From NCBI RefSeq assembly GCF_019059575.1, contig NW_024882212.1, forward strand, positions 255,501 through 319,500: a stretch of 64,000 nt of DNA, given 5' to 3'. The notes beneath the pieces are model-generated. The model had not been told where the DNA came from, ran no database searches, and was given only the letters and a program-made list of their open reading frames with translations. Shown here piece by piece: positions 39,364 to 50,549 of this stretch. The position numbers and the translations under genes were made by a program. The DNA is from Amphibalanus amphitrite. Lineage: Eukaryota > Arthropoda > Thecostraca > Balanomorpha > Balanidae. Position 1 is the stretch's first letter. Every line of letters begins with the position of its first letter.

Positions 39364-40606
39364 ATGGACCCATCTTATTTCTCTCGCTTTCAGACTGTTC
39401 CTGGCCACTCGTTCGTGCCATGCCGACCACTCGAGGCGGCAGAGGAAGACGATTTGAAGCAACAAGCGACAAAGGTGCTGACAGTGCTGGCCTGCATCCG
39501 TGGGAAGAAGCAGTTGCGTGCGGACTACGAAGAGTCTGCGTCCCTTGCAGTTATAGCTCTGGGCGGTGACTCGACAGAGGCAAACGGCGCTGCATCTGTG
39601 CGCTTCAAGAAACCGGGTGCCTGCCACAAGGCGCGCTGGATGGCCCACGTCATCTACGGGCTACGGCATCAAGATGTTCTTGTTCCGACATCAGCTACTG
39701 GAGCTGGGCATCATCTCCAAGGACATGCACGACAAGCTGCGGCGGTTCGCTGTGTTTGTCTGCCTCTTTTACGTCAAAGAGTGGCTCACCTGCACAACAG
39801 CTGCGGATGCCGCTGTCAGCGACCTCAGCAGGTACCAGGACCTCAACGTTCTCCGCAGGGTGGACCCTAAGGTAGCGGAGGCGGCAATGGAGGTGTACAG
39901 TCTGTCTTAAAAGTACCGCGCAAAGTGACGGTGGATCCATCAAGCCTGACCGACGAAGGACTGCCAAATTTGAGTCACCGAAGCAATGGACATCGTCGTC
40001 CATTCCCCAGCTCAATTGGTTCGGTAACTTTCAAATTATAGCAGGCCCTTCCTCGGTCAGGTTTGATGGATCCATCGTCACTTTGCGCGGTACTTTTGAG
40101 ACAGACTGTACGGTCGCCACACCTGGTACCTCACGCAGGAGCTGTTTACCTTGGCGCTGGTCAGCTCCCTGGTGGATCCTCCAACGAAACGGCGGATGGC
40201 AGACGTCATACACGAGTATGCGACGGAGCAGGCAACCGCAACCAGAATGGGCAAGCCCGATCTCCCGACTCTGCCCACCGAGGCCGGCCAAGTGAAGGCA
40301 CTGGAACTGGATGACTTCATCGGACCAGAATCCCGCACAGTGTTCGGAGTCCTCGGCATCAGCGCGGGATTTCTGCGAAAGCCGCTGCCGTGGGACGGTG
40401 ATCCGGACTTTGATCGCCTGGCGACATTCGTCCTGCACCTGCGGGTCACAAACGACACTGCGGAGCGCGGAGTAAAGCTCATTAGTGACTTCATCGGCCA
40501 CATCACGACCTCCGACTTCGAGCTGCAGGAGCTGCTACAGGTTGTGGAGGCGCACCGTCAGCGGTACTCAGACTACAGCAAAGCCACCCTGTCAGCCGCC
40601 GTCTGA
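39364..40606 (+). pseudogene. putative transposase of element X, frameshifted and interrupted by a MITE
   Basis: Three segments together resemble one protein of roughly 330 residues. Segment 1 (39364 to about 39660) has a ATKVLTVLACIRGKKQLR helix and a KARWMAHVIY block. A short tacgg-type duplication near 39660 shifts the frame. Segment 2 (to 39897) has KMFLFRHQL and FAVFVCLFYVKEWL. A TA-flanked MITE (39898-40108) follows. Segment 3 (to the stop at 40606) begins HTWYLTQELFTLAL and ends with a conserved-looking LRVTNDTAERGVKLISDF block. From memory, similar unnamed proteins with an NDTAERG block are common in arthropod genomes; I do not know the superfamily. No DDE triad is obvious. A pyrimidine tract with cag at 39390 could be a splice acceptor, so the true start may be upstream. 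Confidence 0.6.
39898..40108. mobile_element. TA-flanked MITE (211 bp) inside the element X transposase
   Basis: TA at 39896-39897 and 40109-40110. Inverted ends about 65 bp, starting cagtctgtct and continuing aaaagtaccgcgcaaagtga. Discounting it and one TA gives a continuous frame in the host gene, which confirms the boundaries. Tc1/mariner type. Confidence 0.88.
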
Positions 40607-40987
40607 GGCCATGAGACTGTGATTCTGTGACTGATCAGTGCTGTGCGTCTTTCATTGGCTGTGATGTGACAGAAAAGATGTGATTTAGGTTGTTTATCGT
40701 CTGTTGAGAAATGCATTTGTTTTATCGTTTCATCAACATATGTCTTTCGTACCAAATACGAGCAGCAGTGGAAACCAGACGCTGTGTTTTGGTTACCTTA
40801 TATCTAAAGTAGGATAAAGCTGCCTACCTCGGAAAAGTGACATAATGATTTGCCAGTTGTTACTTGTTTCGTGTTTGTCGTTTTGTTTTGTGTCATTACC
40901 ATTCCTAGGTAATGTATTATTCAATACAAATCAGACGGGTTAGACCACCTGTGCCGAGTTTACGAGCGAAGATGTGTCGATGTGTCA

Positions 40988-41242
40988 GACAATGACACGG
41001 ATCTCACCACACATTATTTTACATTTATGCGTAGTGCTGCTGACACGACAACTGCAGGACTCGCACCGGAGAATGGCCTTCTCTGTGTACTTAGCACCGG
41101 AAAACTTTGACGCTCTTGCGCTAGGGTCGAGGGTTTAGCTAGTTGGCTGAAATTCGGTGTGCTAGCTATTGGGCCATCTAGCAATGGGAAAACACCAGGG
41201 GAGCTTGTCCATCGAAAAGTTGTTTTTTTTTGGACAGGTCTA
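40988..41242. repeat. right inverted repeat of element X
   Basis: Mirror of 38603-38860, ending ttttggacaggtcta before the gagcacag duplication. Confidence 0.88.
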
Positions 41243-41250
41243 GAGCACAG

Positions 41251-44200
41251 GTTTGCTTCATGTCAGAACGGTGACTGTCCCACTACAGTGTTCACCCATG
41301 AGAGATCAGTACCATGTGTCTCGTGTGGTGGTGACTGACACAGTTGTGGTGAAGGCTCGGACTGAGATGTTGTTTAGTGGTGAGGTACGTGAGCGACGTT
41401 TGCAGGGTCAGACGTGTTTGTTGGAGCCAGAGCGTCCTGCTGAAGACAAGTTAGGCGTTTGTGTGGCTCGGTTAGCTGTTAAGGTTGATGATTACTGTGT
41501 TCCCATTCGTGTGTCTAATGTGTCAGCTGATGATGTGAAAGTGTATAAGGGGACACATATTGCCAATGTTCAGGTAGTAGGAGATGAGGCTGTGCAAGGG
41601 GTGGGTCATCCAAACCCCTCAGACCTGTCTGACTTTGACAAGGACCTGGACAGGGTGACTGAACATCTGACCATGCAGGACAGGAGTGACTTCAAACAGA
41701 TCCTGACTGAGTACAAGGAGGTGTTTACAGGATTGGGTAGGACGAGCATTGCTGAGCATTGCATACCGACTGGTGACCACAGACCTATTTTTCAGAACTA
41801 CAGACCTGTGCCGGGTCACATGAAGGGGAAGGTGGCTGAGCAGCTGAGTCGGTTGGTTGACAGTGGAGTTGTTCGGCCTGTACCTGAGTCGGAGTGGGCG
41901 AGTCCTCTCGTCGTCGTCTCCAAGCCGCACAGTAAGGACGTTCGTATCTGTGGTGATTACAGGCGTCTGAATCGCATCACTACTCCTTGTGTGCAAGTCA
42001 TTCCACATATTGAGTCATGTTTGCGGAAACTTTCGGGAGCTAAACTGTTCACATCGCTTGATTTGGCGCAGGCCTATCATCAGATGCCGCTTCATGTAGC
42101 TGATCGTGCTAAAACAACAGTCACAACAGAGTTCGGTTTATTTGAATATCAGTCTTGCCCTTATGGACTTCAGGGATTGCCTCACAGTTTCAATCGTGCT
42201 GTGGCACTGGCATTATCTGGTGTTAGTGTGGATGTTTATGTTCAGTATTTCGATGATATCCTCGTTTTGGCCGAGGACATGAGTGAGATGAAATCGAACC
42301 TTCGTGCTATATTCCAGTGTTTACAGGACGCTGGCTTTACTCTTTCGCTCCGGAAGATTCGTCTGTGTCAGAGGGAGGTGAAGTTCCTTGGATTTCTGGT
42401 CAGTTCTGAGGGAGTCGCGTGTGATCCCGAGAAGACGCGTCTCATCCGAGATTGGCCACAACCAACTACAGTCAAGCAGGTCAGATCATTTCTGGGGCTA
42501 GCTTCATATGTTCGTAAGTTTATTCCCAGATTTGCTGAGTTGGCTAAGCCGCTGACCAGATTGACCGAGAAGGGTGTGCCGTTTGTATGGACGTCACAGA
42601 CAGCTGAGGCCTTTCAGGGTTTGAAAGCTGCTTTAGCGTCGCCACCTGTGCTGGCGCATCCGTCGTTTGAGAAGGGCGCTCCGTCGTTTATATTAGATAC
42701 AGATGCCAGTGGTGTAGCGATCGGGGCTTGTCTAACGCAGAACGATCGGGTGATCGCGTATGCTAGTCGTCCGCTGACGAAGGCAGAGCGGCAGTATGCA
42801 GTCACAAAGCGTGAATTGCTAGCTGTAGTCTGGGCAGTGCAGCATTTCCACCAGTTCTTGGTGGGAGCTAGGTTCGTTTTGAGGACAGATCACGCAGCAC
42901 TTCAGTGGTTGTTTAATTTCAAAAACCCAGAGGGCCAGATCGCCAGATGGCTGCTGATACTTTCAGAGCTGGATTTTGTGACGAGACATAGGAAGGGAGT
43001 TTTGCACAAAAATGGGGACGCTTTGTCTCGATATCCGCATCCAGAGGAGTCGGATTGTTCAGATGGTGTGACGTATCGATGGATTCGGGTCCCAGTGACG
43101 TCACAGGATGCAGATGTGGGAGGATCTGGACCAGTGACTGATGAGTTCCATGGGACACCGGTGTTGCGTGCTGTGACATCGGAGACCGAGCAGAATGTGA
43201 ATGAAAGTAGCATTCAGGGCATGACCATTCAGCAGCTGTCACAGGAGCAGGACAGAGATGCTGGAATTCTGGAGCTCAAGGCGTGGAAACGCAAACGCGT
43301 TCGTCCGCGCGAGAAGCACCTGAGATCAGAGGGCGCCATACGGTTACTGAGAGAGTGGCGGCGGCTCGTGGTGCGTGGTGAGGAACATCCTGTTTTGTAC
43401 AGACGGACGCAGACAGTAAGGGGAGCACCTACTTGTTTGCAGATGGTTGTTCCACAACACCTTCGTCGTGAGATCCTGGAGGCACTTCACTGTGGCTATG
43501 GTGGAGGACACCAAGGTGCAGACCGGTTAGAGAAGCTGGTTCGACAGCGATTCTTCTGGCCGGGCATTCAGTCCGAGGTGAGGGGGTTTTGTCAACAGTG
43601 TGAGGTGTGTGAGAAAAGGAGAGACGCACCCAGAGGGTCAGAGGCTCCCATGGGGTCATTGCAGTCCGAAGGATTCATGGATCGGTTGGACATTGATTTG
43701 GTTGGACCTCTGCCAGCGAGTGAACCTGACGGATATAAGTACGTACTGACGTGCATTGATTCCTTTACCAGGTTCTCATGGGCATTTCCGTTGCCAAATC
43801 AGGAGGCACGTACCATTGCTCAGGCGCTGATGGAAAACGTGATTTCTGTTTTCGGTATTCCTCGTGCTATTCACAGCGACCAAGGTCGTAACCTGACGGG
43901 TAAAGTGATGACCGAGCTGTACAGTCTGCTGGGTATTCACAGCAGTACGACCAGTGGGTATCATCCCGAGGGCAACAGCTATTCGGAACGCAGTCATCGT
44001 GTTCTGATGGCAGCTGTCGCCAAGATGTGTGCTGACCATCCAAAGGCGTGGCCTACTTGTTTGGGCCCTGCTGTGTTGTCAATGAACGCCAATGTACATG
44101 ACTCCATAGGGATGTCGCCCTATGAAGCTGTGTTCGGACGCCAGGTAAAGCTGCCTGTGGACCGGACGTTTGGAGAGGGAGCCCAGGTCGCGCCGGATCA

Positions 44201-44987
44201 GTCAAGTGAACCGGACATTCTGGCATACGTGAAAAGGCTCCAGGAGACTATTGACAGCACTGATCAGTTGATTCGTGATGCTAGCGTTTCAGCTCATGAG
44301 AAGAGTAAGGTTCTTCATGATTCTCGTTTAGTTGAATCGGTATTCGAGGTTGATGACAGAGTATGGCTTCGTAAACAGGTCTTCAAGAGAGGAGAGACGC
44401 CGAAACTTTCTTGGAGGTGGGAAGGTCCGTACAGAGTTCTCGAGAAAAGGAGGGGCTGGACGTATAGGATTGGCAAGGAAGGAGCGGGTGGTGCTTCGAA
44501 AGTTGTCCACCACAATCGTTTGAAGTTGTGTGTGTCTACCCCGACCGTCCCACAGAGGCACTCGGCGAGAGGTGATGAGTCTCGGCACGCGGCGCGAGAT
44601 GATAAGTCTGTGAGACCAGTGGAGGCTCGCCGACGTGACAGGGCGCGCCCAGATCCGATACCAGCAGATACAGGCCGCGAGTATCAACGTAACCGTGTTT
44701 TGAACCGTCCTCGGGAAACCGACCTGACCCTTCCTGTGACACGGCACGCTGATGTTCGGGTAACTGACAGACAGACTGATGAATTCACAGGAGACGGGAC
44801 ATCAGATGTGCAGACAGACGGTGACACGGCGTCGACAGACCATGTTGTTGTTGACCCGACTGACGCCCTCCCAGTGCAAAATGACAGTGCTGACACGAGT
44901 GGGGTGACGGATGCTAACCCACCCTTACGGCGCTCAGGCAGAGATAGACGTATGCCTCGTCATCTGGCTGATTACGTGCTGGATTAG
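41251..44987 (+). CDS. gypsy B Pol: RT, RNase H, integrase (5' part separated by element X)
   Basis: About 1,245 residues continuing the protease frame. Numbering from 41253: RT with DVRICGDYRRLN, SLDLAQAYHQ and the catalytic box YFDD at 332-335; RNase H with first Asp at 484 (TDASGVAIG) and a TDHAALQWL block; integrase with an HHCC zinc region (GGGHQGADRL to CQQCEVC), the triad D815, D876, E912, and a C-terminal GPY/F-type module (WRWEGPYRV). The C-terminal tail (from about 1,110) is long, acidic and Asp/Thr-rich, ending LRRSGRDRRMPRHLADYVLD, a motif common at gypsy Pol ends. No internal stop or missing catalytic residue is seen. Would be functional but for the insertion upstream. Confidence 0.93.
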
Positions 44988-45383
44988 ATTTAAGATTTCA
45001 GTGTGTGCTACATGCATAAGATTTGTTTTCGTTTCATAATAGATGTAGGAGAATGATGTCAGAGCTGACAGCAGAGCTTATCTGGATCACAGTATCTCAG
45101 TCGATCTCCAGGAATGGTTAAGGCAATGGTATTTACTGGCTGTGATATGTGCTAATTCATAAGTGCACATGTGAGTGAGCCCATATTAGATCCGAGTAGC
45201 AGAGCGGTGCCTTGAAAACAGCAGTCTATGACTCACTGTTTCCCTCAGGTTGATTGTTGAGTCGGTCAGATACAGGTGTAAGGTAATAACATGCAGGGAC
45301 ATCGTGTGATTTTTTTTTCTACGCTACGTTATGTTGTCTGACAGTTTTGTTGACGGGTCGTCAACTTATGTGGCCGGGGGTAT

Positions 45384-45703
45384 TGTTGGCTGTCAGACCA
45401 AGGCCTCCGATCGGTGCTGACAACTGGCGACGGATTTGCGAATCTAGATGTACCGCAGCTGAGACAGATGGCGCTGTGTGTTCGGTCGGCCATGGGCAGT
45501 TCGTTCGAGGCGAGTCTATGCGGCCCTGTGGCCTGTGATTGGTCGCCGGTTAGGAGTGGGAGATCGGAAACAGCTGTGACGGGATGGGGGTTGGCAAGAT
45601 GGCGACGATCGGAACGGCCATGCTTATATCTGTATTTTCGGATACAATAAACAAGTTTTGAGTGAGAATCACGTCTTGAGTGAACCCACGAGAACGGCCA
45701 ATA
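45384..45703 (+). repeat. 3' LTR of gypsy B (320 bp)
   Basis: Same sequence as 36935-37254 as far as I can read. Preceded by ggccgggggtat, a weak purine tract. Between the pol stop and this LTR (44988-45383) there is no further gene. Confidence 0.94.
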
Positions 45704-46137
45704 TAACGAATAACTATCATGGACGGAACCGCTTACTCGATTATGCTCGCAACAGTGAAAAACTATGTTTCACCCAAATTCGTTGACACTTGTCCCATTG
45801 CACGGACATTTGGGTGCCTGCTGCCACCAGTGACGTCATCATAGTATGTTCATTTTTAAGAAACAATTTCCAGCTACTTACCGTGCACAATTTGAAATCG
45901 ATTATTTTTTCGGCAAGAAATTCTTGGCCAGACACTGAAGCTGCCAAAACTCACGTGAGAGCTTCGATATTGCACTTAGAGCCAGCGTCCTTTTGAAAAA
46001 AAAAAACGAACTATAGGCGCCTGTCCATGACTCCACGTGGGCAGTCATACACAGAGATATCTGCCTGCTTCTCATCATTCAGATGGTGACATTTTCGACC
46101 ACATACCCATGTCTGTGGTCGCGTTGGGGGGAGGGCA

Positions 46138-46327
46138 TGAAGGATCCTCACCAACTCTTTCGTGGTTGTTATTAAGAATCAGCATGTCGGGAGAACATGC
46201 ATAACAAAATCGCGTGTGTATCAGTGTTAATTAAATGAGTGTGACGAGAACGGGAAACTGCGGATGATTCAGAATATAAAGTAGAACTTGGAAAATGTGT
46301 ACTTGATTTTCATTTGCATATCATTCA
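46138..46327 (+). repeat. 3' LTR of gypsy A (190 bp)
   Basis: Matches 32656-32844 with four differences, one a single-base insertion. Followed by ccctc. Confidence 0.92.
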
Positions 46328-46669
46328 CCCTCCCTTTTCCACCCCTCCAAACCCCTCTTGGTAATTGAAAAAGTACGGGCTTCTCCGCCCGCGTTGTAGA
46401 TACATATCTGTGGTGCAGATAAATATCTGATTTGCTCTCGGTAAAAGTTTAAAAAGTAAATAGGTTATGGGTGCTTCCCTGCCCCGTTTCGTCCTGCTCC
46501 GCCCCTACCCTTCCCGTTTCTCCCTAACCCTTCCTCCTGCTTCCATGCCTCTTCACTCCCCTTCCCTCACTTCCACTCTCTGACTGTCGCTCACTGACTC
46601 AGTGATTAACTCATTTATCCCTCCCCATCTGTCTCTCTTCCTTCCCTCCCCGTCTCTTTATCAGACTTA
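46328..46669. repeat. pyrimidine-rich repeat unit, copy 2 (right of gypsy A)
   Basis: Resumes the unit broken at 32655, with one module (ttgaaaaagtacgggcttct, gtagatacatatctg). Ends at the TA where the mariner-ended chimera begins. Confidence 0.8.
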
Positions 46670-46849
46670 CAGGGTGTCCCGAAATTGATGCGCGGTTGTT
46701 TTATCCTCAATAACTTATAAAGTATTTGAATTTATGTCATGATTTATTTACTATTGTAGTCCTACTTCAGTCGTATACAATGCCTCACGCGCTCGGACAT
46801 GTCACATATGTAGGTACTGTGTTTGTTACCGTCGGTATTCTGCGGCTCT

Positions 46850-47265
46850 AGTGGTCAGCCAATGAGAGCGCGGCCACGTAGCCTGAGGGCCGGCCGGCGC
46901 TCGGCCGGTCAGCCGGCGCCGTCAGACGGGTCAAACTGATCGGAGCGCCAGCGAAGGGCGTTGTGCTTGTTTTGTGCTGCGCGTCTGCTGAACGGTGAGT
47001 TTATCATTTTGACTGATTTGCGGATATTTGTTATGTTCACTTCTGTAATGAGTTTGTGTGCTTTAGTCAATTTGGCTCGCGCTCCTATTACGGGATTTAT
47101 GTTAATGGCATTTTAATACGTTTCAGGACGCGGAGAGCGTTAGACATGTTGATGTCGGTAGGTACTCGATACTCAAGGCATTCTGGCGTGAGCGTTTGGG
47201 TTATAATATACTGGAAGCCGGAATCAAGAGAGAGACGATTTTGCACTCCCAACCGCTTCGGCTTA
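46850..47265 (+). promoter_or_regulatory. probable LTR-type promoter and leader with a candidate intron
   Basis: CpG-rich, with agccaatgagagcg (inverted or direct CCAAT-box-like) at about 46856. A good splice donor acg|gtgagt (about 46996) and an acceptor with a T-rich tract ending tttcag (about 47128) would remove about 130 bp. The stretch ends at ggcttaca before a primer-type site. The start of the LTR cannot be fixed. Confidence 0.4.
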
Positions 47266-48111
47266 CATTTGGTGGCAGCCTGGTCCATTCGGACCCACGT
47301 GGCCGATCGGGAGTGCGGTGGCACCATTCGTCAAAAGTGATGGGAGTCTCCAGTCTTTTCCCATCTTTGGGAGGTCGGAGTTGCTCTGCAACTGCAGACT
47401 GGATGGCTCAGAATCGCCTGTGAGCTTCAGTTTGACTCGCCAACCGGCTCGATTCCCGGTTCAGCGGCCGGCTCAGCGCTGGCGGACACCGGGCTCCGCT
47501 GAGTCGCGGCGGCCGTGGCCTGGGGCGGTTGGTCAGCTGACCTGCCTCGCCCGCCGGCCGGGCGACTGTCTGGCTCGTGATCAGCTGACTGCGGCCTGAC
47601 CAAGGCGCCTGACGTGGCTCGCCGGGAGGACGGATGCACCGGCGGACACGGGTCACCGCTGGAGCGTCAGCTGACTGCACCGTGAGCTACTGCGTGCGCT
47701 GTGGACTGCTCGCGCGCGTGAGCTACTGGTGCGCCGGACTGTGGATTTTCGAGGTGAGGAAGTGGGGCTAATGACTTTGTGAGGGGCCTTACTGTGTTCA
47801 TGATAGGTGCAGCGGGGGAGGGAGACCAATTGAGGGTGATAATGTGACAGTGTATTGTGCATTGTGTTTTGTTATTTGCTTTTTGTCATTAGTTGCCGTG
47901 CTCCTTGAGTTGATATTGTGTCATTGAGTTGATATAATTAGCTTGTGTTAGATAGTTAGATCATTTGGCGGCCGTGCACACGTTCGTACTGGGTACTTTC
48001 CACTTTTCTCTCGATCAGCTCCCAGGCTCGGGTTACTGCTGCTTTGCACTTTGATTAATTTTTCTCTTATAAATTCATTCCCTATTTCCAAATTACCTTT
48101 ATACTAGTATC

Positions 48112-48357
48112 ATGGCTCAACAATCTGGTATTACACTTGGGTTACCTACCTTTGCTGGGAACACGGGGTCCGTCTCTAGATTTATTTCTGATTTCCGGAC
48201 ATTTGCAGCTTTTCAGGGTTGGGATGACACTAAACAAGTTAGTTTACTTCCCTTGTGTTTATCGGGGATCGCCCGTGATGCATACGATTGCTTACCAGAG
48301 CCGTCTAAAAAGTCGATTTCGTTGGCATTTGCTGGTCTTAAGCAGGCTTTTGACTGA
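48112..48357 (+). pseudogene. gypsy-type Gag N-terminal fragment
   Basis: 81 residues starting at an ATG after a leader of about 850 bp. Motifs such as VSRFISDFRTFAAFQGWDD and LLPLCLSGIARDAYDCLP are typical of the capsid N-terminal region of metazoan gypsy elements. It stops at a TGA after KQAFD; the following sequence no longer looks like Gag. A truncated relic inside the mariner-ended element. Confidence 0.75.
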
Positions 48358-48616
48358 ATGGTCCAGATTCGGTGGGTCTTGGAGAAATTCAGCTGCCTCA
48401 CCTCTGGACCAGGGTAACCTAGGAATGCATCCTGAGGTTGAGTGGCTTCAGCTTCAGGGTTAGGTCTTCAGATACCAGTGGATGGCGGATTTAGATGCCG
48501 GGTGCCCTGGTCCAGGTGCCCCTGGTGCCGAAACCGGTAAAATTAAATCCGTTCAGGACTCAGGAGGGACAACATAACAGGCCGCACCAACCGCGCATCA
48601 ATTTCGGGACACCCTG

Positions 48617-49557
48617 TAATCGCTCGCTCCCTTCCTTCCCTCCCCTCCCCTCCCCTCTCCTCTCCTCCCGTCTCCTCCCCTCCCCTCCCCTCCCCATCCC
48701 TCCCCTCCCCTCCACTCCCCTCCCTTCCTATCCCCTCCCTCCCCTCATCCGTCCTCTCCTCCCTTCCCCTCCCCTCACATCCCCTCTTGGTTACTTGAAA
48801 AAGTGCAGTCTTCTCTGCCCGCGCTGTAGATGCATATCTGCCTCGCAGATACGTAGCTGATACGCTCTCGGTAGGTAGTTTAAAAAGTACGTAGATAATA
48901 GATGCTTCCCCACCCCGCTCCACCCCGCTCCGAACCTACCCTTCCCCTATCTCCCTAACCCTCCCTCCCTTATTTCATCCATCTTCCCTCCCCTTCCGTC
49001 ACTTCCACCTTCTGACTTCGCTCACTAACCCAATCATATACTCGCTTGCCTCTGCCCATCTGTCTCTCTCCTTCCCCTCCCGGTCTCCTTCATCGCACTT
49101 CTTCGATCTCTTCCTCCCTCCCCTGCCACATACTCCCTTCCTTTCCCTCCCCTCCAATCTCATATTGGTATTTGAAAAAGTACTGGCTTCTTCTTAGCCC
49201 GCTCCGCAGATACATATACGTTTTTAAGTCCCAGTTACTGAAGCTGTATATAAAGGCTCGCTCTCGGTAGGTAGCTTAAACAGTAAGTACTGGGTGCTTC
49301 CCGCCCACGTCCGACACTAATACTCGGACATGATAGATAATTTTTCAATATTTTGTGGAATTCTCTAACCAACCTATCTCAAATCTGAGTGCCTTACCTC
49401 GTCAAGCTCCGCTCCTCTCTGTCTCCCCTTTCTACCCGCAAACCCCTATCCCTGCCCCGACCCCCCCCCCCCCCACACACACACCCTTCTTCTCCGCCCC
49501 GCCACTTATGATCGGTAATGTTTTCAATGCTAAAGATGACCCAAATCATCTGTCACA
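48617..49557. repeat. pyrimidine-rich repeat unit and conserved block, copy 3
   Basis: CT-rich with two modules (near 48795 and 49170) and the acagtaagtactgggtgctt block from 49280. TTAA at 49276-49279 is the empty counterpart of the site hit by TTAA elements 1 and 5. Confidence 0.82.
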
Positions 49558-50549
49558 CAGGGTGACCCAAAATCTATCACACCCTCCTACAACCCTCATT
49601 TTGCAATCTACGGCGTAATATCAATATAATTTCGGCGTTACTTGCTCCTTGAGACCATATTGGCTAAATTCTAGTCACGTGACCTTCGAATTTTTGTGAC
49701 CCTGACCGGTGAAGGGGTGTACAGAGGTTATTTTCGGGGCAATACCCAGCGCCAGCGGACCAGGTGTCCGGGATGGCAAAACTGCACAGCAAATCGTCCC
49801 GCAACGGGGCAGTCGGCATAGTTGCCGGCGGCATGACCCACAGCCAGGTCGCCGAGGCACTGGGCATGACTTCCCGCACGAATTGGCGCTGGTTGTCACG
49901 CTACAGAAGCGGATAGACGCTTCAGAACAAGTTAGGTCGCGGTATGAAGACTTCCGCTAGTCGGGTGGCGCAGATCGTCATTGCGAAGTGTGGAGCTTAA
50001 GACGGGCAAACCCAAAAGGGAACTGGCAAGGAGGCTGACTGCCAACGAACATCCAGTCTTAAAGTCGACAATCCATCGGTAACCGAATTTGTCTTCTAGT
50101 TGAAGCCCACCAAGCCACGTCTCCAGCTGAAAACTTCTTCTGAACATGTCCAGGGTCATCTTTCAACAGCTCGGCGCCCCGGCTCAGCGAGCTAAAACGA
50201 CCTAGGACTGGTGCAGATCGAACTTTCCGGCATTCTGAGAGAAGGACAAATTGCCGGGGAGTTGCCACGACCTATCGCCAATAGAAAATCTTAGGGCGAA
50301 CGTCCGGTAAGAGGTACACAAAATGGCACAATGAAAACATGAAAGCATGCTGACCAGGAGCGTGGGATCTGTCTGGTTCAAGATCAGTCTACAGAAGCTG
50401 GACATGTTGATGTCTGATTTCCCGGACCGTATGCTTACCCGTATCAGGGAGAAGGTGGGATACAAATGTAAGAAAAGTGCAACTCTCATGTTTATTATTT
50501 TCATGCATTTGACGCTGGAAAGGTGTGACATTATTTTTCGGACACCCTG
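49558..50549 (+). mobile_element. Tc1-like copy C with decayed transposase
   Basis: 992 bp; right TA at 50550-50551, left TA mutated to ca. Ends cagggtgacccaaaat and, inverted, cagggtgtccgaaaaat. Same helix-turn-helix relic as copies A and B (about 49830-49900) and a similar sequence up to the right end. Confidence 0.8.

Larger units (their letters stand above)
38603..41242 (+). mobile_element. element X: DNA transposon, 8-bp duplication, about 255-bp inverted repeats, unassigned superfamily
   Basis: Exact duplication gagcacag (38595-38602, 41243-41250). Inverted repeats extend over 38603-38860 and 40988-41242 and start tagacctgtcc followed by an A-run. They are about 95 % alike. Between them lies a damaged transposase-like gene (39364-40606) with no domain I can assign. 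The 8-bp duplication is shared by hAT and P, but the ends do not fit the hAT consensus well (5th base C rather than G). Inserted in gypsy B, so it moved recently. Confidence 0.88.
36935..45703 (+). mobile_element. gypsy B: young Ty3/gypsy retrotransposon with identical LTRs
   Basis: Two 320-bp LTRs that I read as identical, flanked by a 4-bp duplication taac (36931-36934, 45704-45707). The LTR starts TG but ends TA. A tRNA-type site tggtggcagcggtg (37256-37269) follows. Order gag, protease, RT, RNase H, integrase. All catalytic residues are present; the only damage I see is a DNA transposon inserted in pro-pol at 38603. Identical LTRs mean very recent integration. Confidence 0.94.
36715..46013. 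mobile_element. TA-flanked MITE inside gypsy A, itself split by gypsy B
   Basis: TA on both sides (36713-36714, 46014-46015). The inverted ends begin tagttcg, continue with a T-run and caaaaggacgctggctc, about 36 bp in all. Its own DNA is 36715-36934 plus 45708-46013 (526 bp), with no coding capacity. End type and TA duplication fit the Tc1/mariner group. Confidence 0.82.
32656..46327 (+). mobile_element. gypsy A: outer Ty3/gypsy retrotransposon, heavily rearranged
   Basis: Bounded by 189- and 190-bp LTRs that start tgaaggatcc and end atcattca, with a 5-bp duplication ccctc (32651-32655, 46328-46332). A tRNA-type site (tggcgcggtcggtag) directly follows the 5' LTR and a purine tract (ggggggagggca) precedes the 3' LTR. 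Four differences separate the LTRs. Its own content is gag, protease, the first part of RT, a LINE fragment that replaces the RT/RNase H/integrase core, and the integrase C-terminus; then a TA-flanked MITE that holds gypsy B. Inactive. Confidence 0.92.
46670..48616 (+). mobile_element. mariner-ended element containing the 5' end of an LTR retrotransposon
   Basis: TA on both sides (46668-46669, 48617-48618). Perfect 29-bp inverted ends that start cagggtgtcccgaaattgat. The 1.9-kb interior has no mariner transposase; instead it reads like the LTR/leader (about 46806-47265), a primer site (tggtggcagcctgg, about 47268-47281) and the start of gag (48112-48357) of a gypsy element. Either a retrotransposon inserted and then lost its 3' part, or a mariner captured it. 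Confidence 0.75.

Noticed and set aside
40031..40506. Minus-strand frames antisense to the element X transposase
   Set aside because: Shadow frames; part of them arises from the inverted repeat of the 211-bp MITE.
46850..47400. Host gene promoter with first intron
   Set aside because: The downstream coding piece is gypsy Gag and the whole lies between mariner ends, so a mobile-element leader is the better reading, though not proven.
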